64,000 nt of DNA from Paenibacillus tyrphae (GTDB lineage Bacteria; Bacillota; Bacilli; Paenibacillales; NBRC-103111). The stretch covers positions 62,001 to 126,000 of the forward strand of contig NZ_JAMZAW010000014.1 in NCBI RefSeq assembly GCF_024158745.1, read 5' to 3'. Positions within the stretch are counted from its first letter, which is position 1, and the number at the start of each line of letters is the position of its first letter. Shown here one piece after another: positions 9,006 through 18,236 of the stretch. A program made the translations under genes and the position numbers. A model generated the notes under the pieces. That model was not told where the DNA came from, did not search any database, and was given only the letters and a program-made list of their open reading frames with translations.

Positions 9006-10022
9006 ATGAAAGTATTGGTTACCGGCGGCGCCGGTTTTATTGGCAGCAACTTTGTTATTTACATGCTTAATAAATATCCGGATTACCAAATTATTAATAT
9101 GGACGCGCTGACCTATGCAGGGAATTTAGAGAATCTGTCGAGCATACAAAATAATCCGAATTATACCTTTGTGAAAGGCGATATTGCGGATGCCCAGCTT
9201 GTGGATGAGTTGTTCCAGAAGGGAGTCGATATCGTCGTCAGTTTTGCCGCGGAATCCCATGTGGACCGCAGTATTCTGGATCCGCAAATCTTTATTAAAA
9301 CCAACGTATTGGGCACGCAAGTACTGCTTGATGCTGCCAAGAAATATGGCGTTACCAAGTTCGTTCAAGTATCGACTGACGAAGTATATGGTTCTTTGGG
9401 AGAAACAGGTCTCTTTATGGAATCGACATCGTTGTCTCCAAATAGCCCTTATTCTGCTAGCAAAGCCGGCGGTGACTTGATCGTTAGGGCTTATCATGAG
9501 ACATTTGGGATGAACGTAAATATTACCCGTTGCTCCAACAACTATGGGCCGTATCAGTTCCCGGAGAAGCTGATTCCATTAATGATCTCTAATGCACTAA
9601 ATGACAAGCAGCTCCCTGTATACGGAGACGGTTTGAATATTAGAGACTGGTTGTATGTCGAGGATCATTGCAGTGCTATTGATTTGGTCATGCACAACGG
9701 AGTTAGCGGTGAAGTGTACAACGTTGGCGGCAATAATGAAAGAACGAACATCCAAATTGTAAAAACAATTTTGGAGCAGCTTGGCAAACCGGAGTCTTTA
9801 ATCACTTACGTTCAAGACCGTCTTGGGCATGACCGCAGATACGGGATTGATGCGACCAAAATTACGAATGAACTCGGATGGAAGCCGAAATACCACTTTG
9901 AATCGGGAATTAAAGAGACCATTTCCTGGTATTTGGACAATAAAGAATGGTGGCAGCGAATCCAATCGGGGGCGTATCAAGAATATTACAATAAGCAATA
10001 TGCTTCTAGGCTGGGTGTTTAA
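9006..10022 (+). CDS. rmlB: dTDP-glucose 4,6-dehydratase
   Basis: RmlB, 338 residues, converts dTDP-glucose to dTDP-4-keto-6-deoxyglucose with bound NAD. It shows GGAGFIGSN at the N-terminus, AAESHVDRSI, STDEVYG with the catalytic Thr-Asp-Glu, YSASKAG with Tyr/Lys, and RCSNNYGPYQFPEKLIP. The length is typical. It lies 12 bases after rmlC behind a GGAGG site and 2 bases before rmlD. Confidence 0.97.
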   Translation: MKVLVTGGAGFIGSNFVIYMLNKYPDYQIINMDALTYAGNLENLSSIQNNPNYTFVKGDIADAQLVDELFQKGVDIVVSFAAESHVDRSILDPQIFIKTNVLGTQVLLDAAKKYGVTKFVQVSTDEVYGSLGETGLFMESTSLSPNSPYSASKAGGDLIVRAYHETFGMNVNITRCSNNYGPYQFPEKLIPLMISNALNDKQLPVYGDGLNIRDWLYVEDHCSAIDLVMHNGVSGEVYNVGGNNERTNIQIVKTILEQLGKPESLITYVQDRLGHDRRYGIDATKITNELGWKPKYHFESGIKETISWYLDNKEWWQRIQSGAYQEYYNKQYASRLGV

Positions 10023-10024
10023 GA

Positions 10025-10876
10025 ATGAAAGTACTGGTAACCGGCGCAAACGGTCAATTGGGACAAGATGTTGTCGCTTTGTTTCAAAAGCAGCATCAAG
10101 TGACGGGCTTAGGGCGTCATGAACTTGATATTACGAACTTGGAGCAGTGCCTGCAGCAAGTAGAGCTAGTTCAGCCGGATGTAATCATCCATTGTGCTGC
10201 CTATACAGCGGTGGATCAAGCGGAAAGCGACGAAGATCAAGCTTACTTGGTCAATGCAGTGGGTACTCGCAATCTGGCAGCAGCTGCGGAGAAGATCGGG
10301 AGCAAGCTTTGTTATATCAGTACGGACTATGTGTTTGACGGACAAGCGACTGCTCCCTATAAGGAATACGATAATACGAACCCAACCGGGGTTTACGGTA
10401 AATCAAAACGTGCCGGAGAAGCATTGGTTCAATCTTTGAGCTCCCGGTATTTTATCGTTCGTACCTCCTGGGTTTATGGGCTTCATGGGAACAACTTTGT
10501 GAAAACCATGCTGAAGTTGGCAAAAGACCGGGATCGCCTCAAGGTAGTCAGCGATCAGATTGGTTCGCCTACGTTTACAGAAGATTTGGCTGAGTTTTTA
10601 TTGGCATTAGTTGCAACAGAGAAATATGGTATTTACCATGCTTCGAATACCGGCGTTTGTTCGTGGTTTGATTTTGCCAAAGCCATATTTGAAGAGAGCG
10701 GCGTAAATGTTACAGTGGAGCCTTGTACAACGGAAGAATTTCCAAGACCGGCCCCACGGCCTAAATATTCGGTGATGGATCATTTGTCCATTCGTACGAA
10801 TAGGTTTGAAGATTTGCGTCCTTGGCGGGAAGCGCTGAGAGATTTCCTGGCTAAATTGGAGCGTTCTTCAATATGA
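10025..10876 (+). CDS. rmlD: dTDP-4-dehydrorhamnose reductase
   Basis: RmlD, 283 residues, makes the last step to dTDP-L-rhamnose. VTGANGQLGQDV binds NADPH; HCAAYTAVDQAE, STDYVFDG and VYGKSKRAGE are the family motifs, with Tyr and Lys of the SDR pair in YGKSK. It is the end of the rmlCBD block. A decayed glycosyltransferase gene begins at its stop codon, which suggests the original operon continued straight into it. Confidence 0.96.
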   Translation: MKVLVTGANGQLGQDVVALFQKQHQVTGLGRHELDITNLEQCLQQVELVQPDVIIHCAAYTAVDQAESDEDQAYLVNAVGTRNLAAAAEKIGSKLCYISTDYVFDGQATAPYKEYDNTNPTGVYGKSKRAGEALVQSLSSRYFIVRTSWVYGLHGNNFVKTMLKLAKDRDRLKVVSDQIGSPTFTEDLAEFLLALVATEKYGIYHASNTGVCSWFDFAKAIFEESGVNVTVEPCTTEEFPRPAPRPKYSVMDHLSIRTNRFEDLRPWREALRDFLAKLERSSI

Positions 10877-11695
10877 AAAGGTTAGCGCTCATATCGTTAC
10901 CTTTAACAGCGAGCCTTACTTTCGAGAATGCCTTCAGGCGGTACTGCAACAAAATTACCCGATCGATCGTATTATAGTTATAGATAACAATTCGCAAGAT
11001 GGCACGCTGAATGTGGTGCGCGAGTTTGAATCGGATCGTTTAACTATCGTATCGAATACGGTGAATACGGGTTTTGCCGGAGGCCATAATCAAGCGATGG
11101 CGGCTAGCGACTATTATTTAGTGCTTAATCCGGATGTCACGTTGCATCCGGATTATGTTTATTATCTGGTCCAGCGGATGGAGCAGGATGCCTCGTTAGG
11201 AAGCGCAACCGGCAAGCTTTTGTTCAAGCATTCACCTCATGAAATCGACAGCACAGGTCTGCTATTCACCAAGTCAGAAGAGCCTTCGATCGCGGGGCCG
11301 GGCAGGACTCTTCCATGTGGGATGAAGAGGGAGATGTAATTGGGGTCCCTGGCGCCGCTGCGCTGTATTCCAGCAGCATGGTTCGGGATGTCAGTATCGA
11401 CGATGAGTTTTTCGACGAGGATTTCTTTGCTTACAAAGAAGATGTGGATGTTGCATGGCGGAGCCGTCTTTTAGGATGGAAGGCCCTGTATTGTCCTGAT
11501 GCTCAAGCCTTTCATAACCGAGGCTGGAAAAAAGGAGCGAGGACGAAAATTGCCTATTTCATCATCTGGGAGCTTGGAGTTCTTGGGAGCTGGGGCAATT
11601 TTTTTGTTATATTTAAAAGCACTATTCATAAAAGGCATGTAATCCAAGGAAAACGAAAAGCTCAATTCGAAAATATTTACTGTTATTTTAATTAA
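10873..11695 (+). pseudogene. Family 2 glycosyltransferase broken by two frameshifts
   Basis: Joined across three frames this reads as a GT2 rhamnosyltransferase: HIVTFNSEPYFRECL, VIDNNSQDGTL, GFAGGHNQAM and LVLNPDV, then after a shift DEEGDVIGVPGAAALYS, FFDEDFFAYKEDVDVAWR and GWKKGART. The ATG at 10873 is out of frame by one base; five A instead of four at 10876-10879 would restore it. A second one-base loss lies near 11273. The last ~45 residues no longer match the usual family end. It sits where an intact rml-linked transferase would be expected, and the next gene is of the same family. Sequencing error in the A run is possible. Confidence 0.8.
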
Positions 11696-11731
11696 TGCTT
11701 CGGATCAGTCATACTTTTGAAAAGTATTTCA

Positions 11732-11740
11732 TGATATAAT
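11732..11740 (+). promoter_or_regulatory. Extended -10 promoter element
   Basis: TGATATAAT is a perfect extended -10 (TGnTATAAT), 33 bases ahead of the next start codon, in the gap after the broken glycosyltransferase. The -35 position holds only a weak TACTTT. It would let the downstream glycosyltransferase be expressed independently of the decayed gene. Confidence 0.5.
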
Positions 11741-11773
11741 TAGAAATACATGTCTAGTTTATGGAGTCAGTTT

Positions 11774-12640
11774 ATGGACTTAAGTATTATTATTCTTAAC
11801 TACAATACGCGCGAACTCACCTTGAATTGTTTAAAATCGATTTATTTGTCGGAAACCTCATTTACCTATGAAGTGATCCTCGTCGACAATCATTCCGTGG
11901 ATGACTCCGTGGAGGCTATCCGGGCAAACTTTCCGATGGTTCATTTAGTATGCAACGATGTCAATTTAGGATATTCCAAAGGGAACAATCAAGGGATGAG
12001 CCTAGCTAAAGGGCGGTACGTTCTTTTGCTAAACTCGGACACGGTTGTTCAACCGGATACGTTGCATACGATGACCCAATTCATGGATGAACATGCGAGC
12101 ATCGGAGCAGCAGGCTGCAAAGTAGTACTGCCTGACGGATCGCTGGACAAAGCATGCCGGAGGGGATTCCCAACCCCTTCAGCCTCTTTTTATTATGCTT
12201 TTGGATTTTCGAAGTTATTCCCAGGTAACCCGAAATATAACCAGTATCAGCTAAGCCATCTGGACCCGAATCAAGATTATCCGGTGGATTGCTTGGTCGG
12301 TGCATTTATGATCGTTCGTAAAGAAGCTATCGATCAAGTGGGGATGCTGGATGAACAGTTTTTTATGTATGGCGAAGATATCGATTGGTGCTATAGAATA
12401 AAACAAGGTGGATGGGATATTCATTATTATCCGTACACTCAGATTATTCATTATAAAGGCGCCAGCAGTCGTCGTAAGCCTTTTAAAATCATCTACGAGT
12501 TCCACCGCGCCATGTATTTGTTTCATCAGAAGCATTATCGAAAAAAGTACTCATTTTTGGTGAATGGTCTCGTATATGCAGGAATTACTGTAAAATTTTT
12601 GAGTTCTTTATTATTAAATCGTTTCGGATCGGTGAGGTGA
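11774..12640 (+). CDS. Family 2 glycosyltransferase (WbbL-type rhamnosyltransferase)
   Basis: A 288-residue GT2 enzyme with IIILNYNTRELT, LVDNHSVDDSV, GYSKGNNQGM, LLNSDTVV (DxD) and FMYGEDIDWCYRIKQGGW, the last being typical of rhamnosyltransferases of the WbbL type. It probably transfers rhamnose from the dTDP-rhamnose made by the rml genes. ATG 11774 follows a GGAG site; the longer reading from 11750 has no such site. The sugar transferase gene follows 4 bases later. Confidence 0.87.
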   Translation: MDLSIIILNYNTRELTLNCLKSIYLSETSFTYEVILVDNHSVDDSVEAIRANFPMVHLVCNDVNLGYSKGNNQGMSLAKGRYVLLLNSDTVVQPDTLHTMTQFMDEHASIGAAGCKVVLPDGSLDKACRRGFPTPSASFYYAFGFSKLFPGNPKYNQYQLSHLDPNQDYPVDCLVGAFMIVRKEAIDQVGMLDEQFFMYGEDIDWCYRIKQGGWDIHYYPYTQIIHYKGASSRRKPFKIIYEFHRAMYLFHQKHYRKKYSFLVNGLVYAGITVKFLSSLLLNRFGSVR

Positions 12641-12644
12641 GAAA

Positions 12645-14051
12645 ATGGTACGGCAAAGTCAGGGGTTTTTATCACAAATTTATGCTTTTACTGACTTTAT
12701 TTGCGTGCAGCTCATTTTCTTATTTTCATGGTGGCTAAAGTTTAAAAGCGGTTGGATTCCCTTTGATAATCCGCTCCCACTTCATAGCTATGCATTGTGG
12801 AGCTTAATATACGGCGGCATAGCGATTTTCTTAAGCTATTCTTTCAACTTTTACACGCCGAAGCGCAGGAAAAAGTTTTCTTATGAGCTATTTACGATCA
12901 TTCAGGTTTATACGATAAGCTTGTTAATTCTATTAAGCTTCCTGTTTATTTTTAAAGAGCTTGACATTTCGCGTTCTTTTCTGCTGTTATTTTTGGTAAA
13001 TAATATACTTGCTATTAGCTTTTATCGGTATATCCTTAAGACCTCTTTGAAGCGTTTGAGACAGAAGGGATACAACAAACAATTCGTCTTAATTTTGGGA
13101 GCCGGTTCGATCGGTAAGAGATTCTACCGGAATTTATTGAAGCATCCCGAGTTGGGTTATGAAGTAGTGGGTTTCCTAGATGATTTTCATGATTGTCATG
13201 AAGTCGGTTTTGAAAACTACAAACCTATCCTTGGACGGGTCGATGAACTTGAGGCCATTCTGGAAAAGACACTAATTGACGAAGTAATCATTGCTTTGCC
13301 ATTGGACGCCCATCATAAGTTCGGAAAAATTATCAATACTTGTGAGAAAGCCGGAGTTAAAACGTTAATTATTCCTGATTATTTCGATTATCTTCCGTCC
13401 AAGCCGTATTTTGATAATTTTGCAGGTATTCCGTTAATTAATGTTAGAGATATTCCGTTGGATGAATTTAGAAATCGCTTCTTCAAACGAGCCTTTGATA
13501 TTGCATTTTCGTTAGCTGCAATCCTTATTACGCTGCCATTATTAATCCTTATTGCCATCGGCGTGAAAATCACCTCGCCGGGACCTATTATCTTTAAGCA
13601 AGAGCGCGTCGGATTGAACAGACGGAATTTCATGATGTATAAATTTCGCTCGATGCGAATACAAACAGAACAATCTTCCGATACCCAATGGACGACAGAA
13701 AATGATCCGCGCAAAACAAAGTTCGGCACGTTCTTGAGAAAAACAAGCTTGGATGAACTTCCCCAGTTTTTCAACGTATTGTTCGGACATATGAGTGTTG
13801 TTGGCCCCCGGCCGGAACGGCCGTATTTCGTAGAACAATTTAAGGAAGAAATTCCGAAGTACATGGTGAAGCATCATATTCGCCCCGGGATTACCGGCTG
13901 GGCTCAGTCCAACGGGCTGCGCGGCGATACGTCCATAGAGGATCGGATCAAGTACGATATTTTCTACATTGAGAACTGGAGCTTTTTGTTCGATATCAAG
14001 ATTATTTGGAAGACGATCATCAATGGCTTTGTTAATAAAAATGCATATTAA
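12645..14051 (+). CDS. Undecaprenyl-phosphate sugar phosphotransferase (initiating transferase)
   Basis: A 468-residue polyprenyl glycosylphosphotransferase that puts the first sugar-1-phosphate on undecaprenyl phosphate, starting the repeat unit at the membrane. The N-terminus has about four membrane helices (to ~residue 130), then a nucleotide-binding-like domain (ILGAGSIGKRFYRN), one more helix after KRAFDIAFS, and the C-terminal catalytic domain with ITSPGPIIFKQERVG, YKFRSMR, TSLDELPQFFNVL, GPRPERP and RPGITGWAQ. Length and layout fit the WbaP/CpsE/WsfP group. It closes the rml-linked part of the cluster; a hairpin follows. Confidence 0.94.
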   Translation: MVRQSQGFLSQIYAFTDFICVQLIFLFSWWLKFKSGWIPFDNPLPLHSYALWSLIYGGIAIFLSYSFNFYTPKRRKKFSYELFTIIQVYTISLLILLSFLFIFKELDISRSFLLLFLVNNILAISFYRYILKTSLKRLRQKGYNKQFVLILGAGSIGKRFYRNLLKHPELGYEVVGFLDDFHDCHEVGFENYKPILGRVDELEAILEKTLIDEVIIALPLDAHHKFGKIINTCEKAGVKTLIIPDYFDYLPSKPYFDNFAGIPLINVRDIPLDEFRNRFFKRAFDIAFSLAAILITLPLLILIAIGVKITSPGPIIFKQERVGLNRRNFMMYKFRSMRIQTEQSSDTQWTTENDPRKTKFGTFLRKTSLDELPQFFNVLFGHMSVVGPRPERPYFVEQFKEEIPKYMVKHHIRPGITGWAQSNGLRGDTSIEDRIKYDIFYIENWSFLFDIKIIWKTIINGFVNKNAY

Positions 14052-14106
14052 TTTATAGAGCAACATCTTCAAAAAATTGTATCTTGTATTTTGGAGTTTA
14101 CTGTTT

Positions 14107-14148
14107 GAGGCACTGGCATCCTTTGAGCTGGTGCTTCATTCGTGTTTT
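14107..14148 (+). terminator. Probable terminator of the polysaccharide operon
   Basis: An 11-bp stem with wobble pairs (GAGGCACTGGC / GCTGGTGCTTC) around a 9-base loop, followed by a broken T run (ATTCGTGTTTT). It lies 55 bases after the sugar transferase gene. The weak T run lowers confidence. Confidence 0.55.
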
Positions 14149-14227
14149 AAAGATATGAATTTAGTGGCTTACCCTTAAACAGCCGATGTTAAACTAGCAG
14201 GAGGGGGGAGTTGAGGAGGTTTTAATA

Positions 14228-15307
14228 ATGAGTAAAAAGATTAATGGGACTATGGAGGGACTGCGAGGATTCCTTGCTGTCTCAGTGTTGTTATTTCATA
14301 TTTATGGATCTGCAGTATTGGAAAAATATATAGTGGAAATACCTAAAGAAAATTTGTTTTACCTTATTAATTATGCAGGTCCAATATCAGTAAATATTTT
14401 TTTCATTATCAGCGGATACTTGATTATTGGCAGCTTAATAAACAGTAAGACGATCGGACATTTTTTTCTCAACAGAATATTACGAATTTATCCAGTTTTT
14501 CTAACATTACATTTATTCATTTTTTCAATTGGACCCATAATAGGATATAAATGGATGAAAGATATCGATCTTGTAAAGTATATCGTACACTTCTTTTCGA
14601 ATTTATTTCTATTACCAGGCATCTTTCCACTTCCTATAGCTCAAATTGTAGCATGGTCCTTAAGCTATGAATTTTTATTTTACATAATCTCGGGAATTGT
14701 TGTTTTTATCATTAGAAAAAACCTGATACATAATGTTTTAAAATATATTTGTTACATACTTCTGGTTCTTACTTGTATAATTATAACCTCATTTCATCCC
14801 AACATGTTATTTTTCATTGTAGGTGTTGCTTTGTTTTTGTGTGAGAACAAGTTGAAAAAATGGTACGAATCTCGTAAAGTATTTTACTTTAATGGTATTA
14901 TTTTTTTAGGATTAATGTTTTTTTCTTATCATACTGAAAACTTCAAAATTATTGTACCCGTACTGTTAAGTTTTCTTTTTTTTCAGACAGTTATTTTCGA
15001 GCATGGCTTATTTTCTAAATTTCTTAATACAAAACTATTAAGATATTTTGGGAAAATAAGTTATAGTTTATATATGTGGCACACTTTCGTTATGTTCCCT
15101 TTAAAAATCCTTGTACCTAAAATAAGTTTCTTCTTTAAGGTTTCCTCATCTTTTTCATTTATGATCTACGCTTTTCTATCTATTGTTTTATCAATAATTA
15201 TTTCAGACTTGTCTTATAAATTCATTGAAATAAAAGCAACCGGCTATGTTAAAAAGTTATTGATGAAGAAGAGGGGAGACAAAGTGATATCTTCGGTTTC
15301 ATCATAA
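14228..15307 (+). CDS. Acyltransferase 3 family membrane protein
   Basis: A 359-residue polytopic protein (about ten helices) of the OafA/YrhL type that moves acyl groups, usually acetate, onto surface sugars. NGTMEGLRGFLAVSVLLFHI holds the conserved region with the catalytic His; FFIISGYLI and SYSLYMWHTF are further family marks. GAGGAGG precedes the ATG. It is far more AT-rich than its neighbours on both sides and sits alone between two terminators, suggesting separate acquisition. It probably modifies the polysaccharide made by the upstream genes. Confidence 0.88.
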   Translation: MSKKINGTMEGLRGFLAVSVLLFHIYGSAVLEKYIVEIPKENLFYLINYAGPISVNIFFIISGYLIIGSLINSKTIGHFFLNRILRIYPVFLTLHLFIFSIGPIIGYKWMKDIDLVKYIVHFFSNLFLLPGIFPLPIAQIVAWSLSYEFLFYIISGIVVFIIRKNLIHNVLKYICYILLVLTCIIITSFHPNMLFFIVGVALFLCENKLKKWYESRKVFYFNGIIFLGLMFFSYHTENFKIIVPVLLSFLFFQTVIFEHGLFSKFLNTKLLRYFGKISYSLYMWHTFVMFPLKILVPKISFFFKVSSSFSFMIYAFLSIVLSIIISDLSYKFIEIKATGYVKKLLMKKRGDKVISSVSS

Positions 15308-15320
15308 AATTAATTTGGAT

Positions 15321-15357
15321 AACTCCTATAACCAACCCGTTATAGGAGTTTTTATTT
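15321..15357 (+). terminator. Rho-independent terminator
   Basis: A perfect 12-bp stem (AACTCCTATAAC / GTTATAGGAGTT) with loop CAACCC and a T run (TTTTTATTT), 13 bases after the acyltransferase gene. It ends the polysaccharide region. Confidence 0.9.
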
Positions 15358-15447
15358 CCTCGCCAAACCTTGTCTGCATAATTGGCCAAGTCCCTACATA
15401 GACATGATATCAATCTGGATTGATTATGTGGTGGAGGGGATGAGACG

Positions 15448-16821
15448 ATGCGGCGGTTCACGTGGGTGGTGGCCCTTGTGATGGTTTGTTTAAGCCTGGT
15501 GGTATCCGGGTGCGGCAAAAAGGATGCAGGATCGGTAGTAAAGGAATTGGACGGTGTGATGAGCAAGCTGCAGAGCTATCACGGGAAAGGGCAGATGACG
15601 CTGCGTACGGGGCAGGATCCTCAGGAATACGACGTGGAGGTTAGTTTTCAGGCCCCTTCGTTCTATCGGATCTCGCTGACGAATGCGAAGAAGGATATTA
15701 CGCAAATTGTGCTGCGCAACGATGACGGGGTATTCGTGCTGACACCGCATTTGAACAAAAGCTTCCGCTTCCAAAGCGATTGGCCTGAGAATCAAGGCCA
15801 AGTTTACTTATACCAGTCGCTCGTCCAAAGCATTCTGATGGACAATGAACGGCATTTTACGTCGGACGAGAAGGCCTATGTATTCGATGTAGTGGCGAAT
15901 TACCAGAACGGTTCTTTGGCGCGGCAGAAGGTGTGGCTGGACAAGAGAAACTACGCTCCACAGCATGTGGAAGTGTCAGATGCCAACTCCAATGTGATGG
16001 TCATTGTAAAATTCGATCAATTTGAGTTTGGTACGAAGTTTGAGAAGGATCAATTTGACATGCAGCGCAATATGACGGGCTGGAACCTAAAGACACTGCC
16101 GACGATGATGCAAGGGGATTCGAAAGCCGGTGAGAAATCGGGAACGACCGATTCTAAGGCCGGTACGGGGGCGGCTAGCGGCAAAGGAACGGCGGTTGGT
16201 AACGGTACAGGGACAGGAACAAACGGAACCGCTACAGGACAAGGGGCGGGATCTGATGCAAAAGGCGAAGCAGCGGGCACGAACAAAGGCAATGCAGCAG
16301 GCGCAGGCACAGCTACAGGTGACAGCAAGGGTGCTGCCACACCCGGAACCAGCGACAGCTCGAAGACGAGCAGTGCCAGCGGCAACCAAGGCACGGCGGC
16401 AGAAGCCGGAAGCGACAAGGGGGCAGCGGCCAACGGAGCGCAAGCGACAGCTGCAGGCGCCAAAAAAGACACTTCCAAGCAGCAGTCGTTCGGCATCATC
16501 GAACCGCGCTACATGCCGAGCGGCGTGAAGAAACAAGACGTGACGGAGCTTAAGCTGGGCGAAGAACAAGCGGTCATGCTCCGCTACTCCGGAAAATATA
16601 ACTATACGTTAGTGGAATCGCGTCCGCAGGTACAGACGGTATCGATCTTACCAGGGGATATCTTAGATCTGGGCTTTACGCTCGGCGTTGTAACCGGAGA
16701 TGCGAAGAAAACATTGACCTGGACCTACGACGGCATAGAATTCCGCTTATCTACAGGGGACTTGCCGGCGACGGAGATGATTAAGGTAGCGCAAGCGGTG
16801 CAGGGGGAAATCGGTAAATAG
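15448..16821 (+). CDS. LolA-like lipoprotein with low-complexity linker (YdcC family)
   Basis: A 457-residue exported lipoprotein. The signal peptide ends in a lipobox (VVSGC, Cys at residue 22). Residues ~30-225 form a LolA/LppX-like fold as in B. subtilis YdcC. Residues ~235-345 are almost only Gly, Ala, Thr, Ser, Lys and Asp; B. subtilis YdcC lacks this as far as I recall. The C-terminal ~110 residues look like a DUF4367-type domain. The gene precedes alr as in B. subtilis. The role is unknown; anchoring outside the membrane is clear from the lipobox. Confidence 0.82.
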   Translation: MRRFTWVVALVMVCLSLVVSGCGKKDAGSVVKELDGVMSKLQSYHGKGQMTLRTGQDPQEYDVEVSFQAPSFYRISLTNAKKDITQIVLRNDDGVFVLTPHLNKSFRFQSDWPENQGQVYLYQSLVQSILMDNERHFTSDEKAYVFDVVANYQNGSLARQKVWLDKRNYAPQHVEVSDANSNVMVIVKFDQFEFGTKFEKDQFDMQRNMTGWNLKTLPTMMQGDSKAGEKSGTTDSKAGTGAASGKGTAVGNGTGTGTNGTATGQGAGSDAKGEAAGTNKGNAAGAGTATGDSKGAATPGTSDSSKTSSASGNQGTAAEAGSDKGAAANGAQATAAGAKKDTSKQQSFGIIEPRYMPSGVKKQDVTELKLGEEQAVMLRYSGKYNYTLVESRPQVQTVSILPGDILDLGFTLGVVTGDAKKTLTWTYDGIEFRLSTGDLPATEMIKVAQAVQGEIGK

Positions 16822-16919
16822 TTGAAAGCAGCAATCCGATGACTGTGATTCGGTTCCGTAACACGCAACGAACGCCTAATCATCAAAAACTGACGGGCGC
16901 GATATTACTATTTTGTTCG

Positions 16920-16948
16920 TTGACAGGGTCGGCGGTACGCATTACCAT
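16920..16948 (+). promoter_or_regulatory. SigA-type promoter for alr
   Basis: TTGACA and TACCAT are separated by 17 bases, about 75 bases upstream of the alr start codons. Downstream a hairpin GGGAAGC (16969-16975) / GCTTCCC (17010-17016) sits in the leader just before the coding region, followed by TTGATTTT. Confidence 0.6.
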
Positions 16949-17048
16949 GATCATATGAATTTTTTAACGGGAAGCTTCTTTACAGGTGCAAGCTGTGGCC
17001 TCGTAAGCGGCTTCCCTTGATTTTATGAGACCGAAGAAGGTGGATCAG

Positions 17049-18236
17049 GTGGATTCGTTTTACCGGCCGACCCGGGTGGAAATTTCATTGGATGCATTGC
17101 GCCATAATTTGGGCGAGTTTCGGCGGGTGCTTCCGGAACATGTAAGCATGATGGCAGTCGTCAAGGCGGACGCCTACGGACACGGAGCGGTGGAGGTATG
17201 TCGGGAGGCGCTGCAATGCGGCGTGGAATATATTGCGGTCGCTTTTTTGGATGAGGGTTTGGAGCTTCGGCAAGCAGGTATTACAGCTCCGATCCTCGTA
17301 TTGGGCTATACGCCCCCGGAAGGGCTGGAAACTGCATGGGCCAATGGGATTACGCTCAATATATATACCCATGAGCTGCTGGATGCGTGGGAACGTTTAG
17401 GGGCTAAACAGCGCCCGTTGAATATTCATATTAAGATCGACTCCGGGATGAACCGGCTCGGCTTAACGGATGCGGAAGAAGCGATCGCGCTGATTGAACG
17501 GGCGATGCGGACGCCGGGGATTCGAGTGGAAGGGTTGTTTACCCATTTCGCTTGCGCGGACGAAACCGACAAGAGCTATACGCTTGAGCAGTACGGCCGA
17601 TTCGAGCGGGTCGTCGATTATTTTACGCAAAAAGGAATTCAATTTCCGTACGTTCACGCCGGGAACAGCGCTGCGGGGATTGATACGCCGAATTTATCTT
17701 TTAATATGGTACGGCTTGGGATCGGGATGTACGGACTGTATCCGTCTGAAGAAGTGAATAAGCAGCAGATTGATCTGCAGCCGGTCTTGAGCATCAAATC
17801 CAGCGTCGTCATGGTGAAGCAAGTGCCCAAGGGTTCAGGGATCAGCTATGGCATCGTCTACCGGACGCAGGGCGAGGAGACGATTGCGACGCTGCCGATC
17901 GGGTATGCGGACGGCTTTTCCCGGATGCTGACCGGCAAGGCGCAAGTGTTGATTCGGGGGCGGCGCGTCCCTGTGGTAGGAAGAATTTGTATGGACCAAT
18001 GCATGCTGAATGTATCCGAAATGCCAGATATCCAAATGGGCGAAGAAGTGGTAATTCTGGGAAGCCAGGGCGAAGACCGGATTACGGCGGAAGAGCACGC
18101 AGCATGGCTCGGAACGATCAATTATGAGGTCGTCTGCATGATTTCGCACCGGGTACCTCGCGTGTATATGAAGGAAGGCTGCGCAGCCCGGTCAGTGAAT
18201 CCGCTGCTGCGGCACGTATGGGAGCCGGAGGCATAA
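17049..18236 (+). CDS. alr: Alanine racemase
   Basis: PLP-dependent alanine racemase, which supplies D-alanine for peptidoglycan. AVVKADAYGHG contains the PLP Lys (about residue 39) and GSGISYG the second catalytic Tyr; HAGNSAA and RICMDQC are conserved. I prefer GTG 17049 (395 residues) because GAAGGTGG sits 5 bases before it and the protein then begins as in related enzymes; ATG 17025 gives 8 residues more but has no ribosome site. Its place between ydcC and ndoAI matches B. subtilis. Confidence 0.95.
   Translation: MDSFYRPTRVEISLDALRHNLGEFRRVLPEHVSMMAVVKADAYGHGAVEVCREALQCGVEYIAVAFLDEGLELRQAGITAPILVLGYTPPEGLETAWANGITLNIYTHELLDAWERLGAKQRPLNIHIKIDSGMNRLGLTDAEEAIALIERAMRTPGIRVEGLFTHFACADETDKSYTLEQYGRFERVVDYFTQKGIQFPYVHAGNSAAGIDTPNLSFNMVRLGIGMYGLYPSEEVNKQQIDLQPVLSIKSSVVMVKQVPKGSGISYGIVYRTQGEETIATLPIGYADGFSRMLTGKAQVLIRGRRVPVVGRICMDQCMLNVSEMPDIQMGEEVVILGSQGEDRITAEEHAAWLGTINYEVVCMISHRVPRVYMKEGCAARSVNPLLRHVWEPEA

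Noticed and set aside
11013..11695. Programmed frameshift in the glycosyltransferase
   Set aside because: No slippery heptamer with stimulator is visible at 11273, the start is also out of frame, and the C-terminus is atypical; decay or error is simpler.
16050..16569. Long minus-strand frames rich in Ala, Pro and Val
   Set aside because: They are shadows of the repetitive Gly/Ala/Thr linker of the lipoprotein gene.
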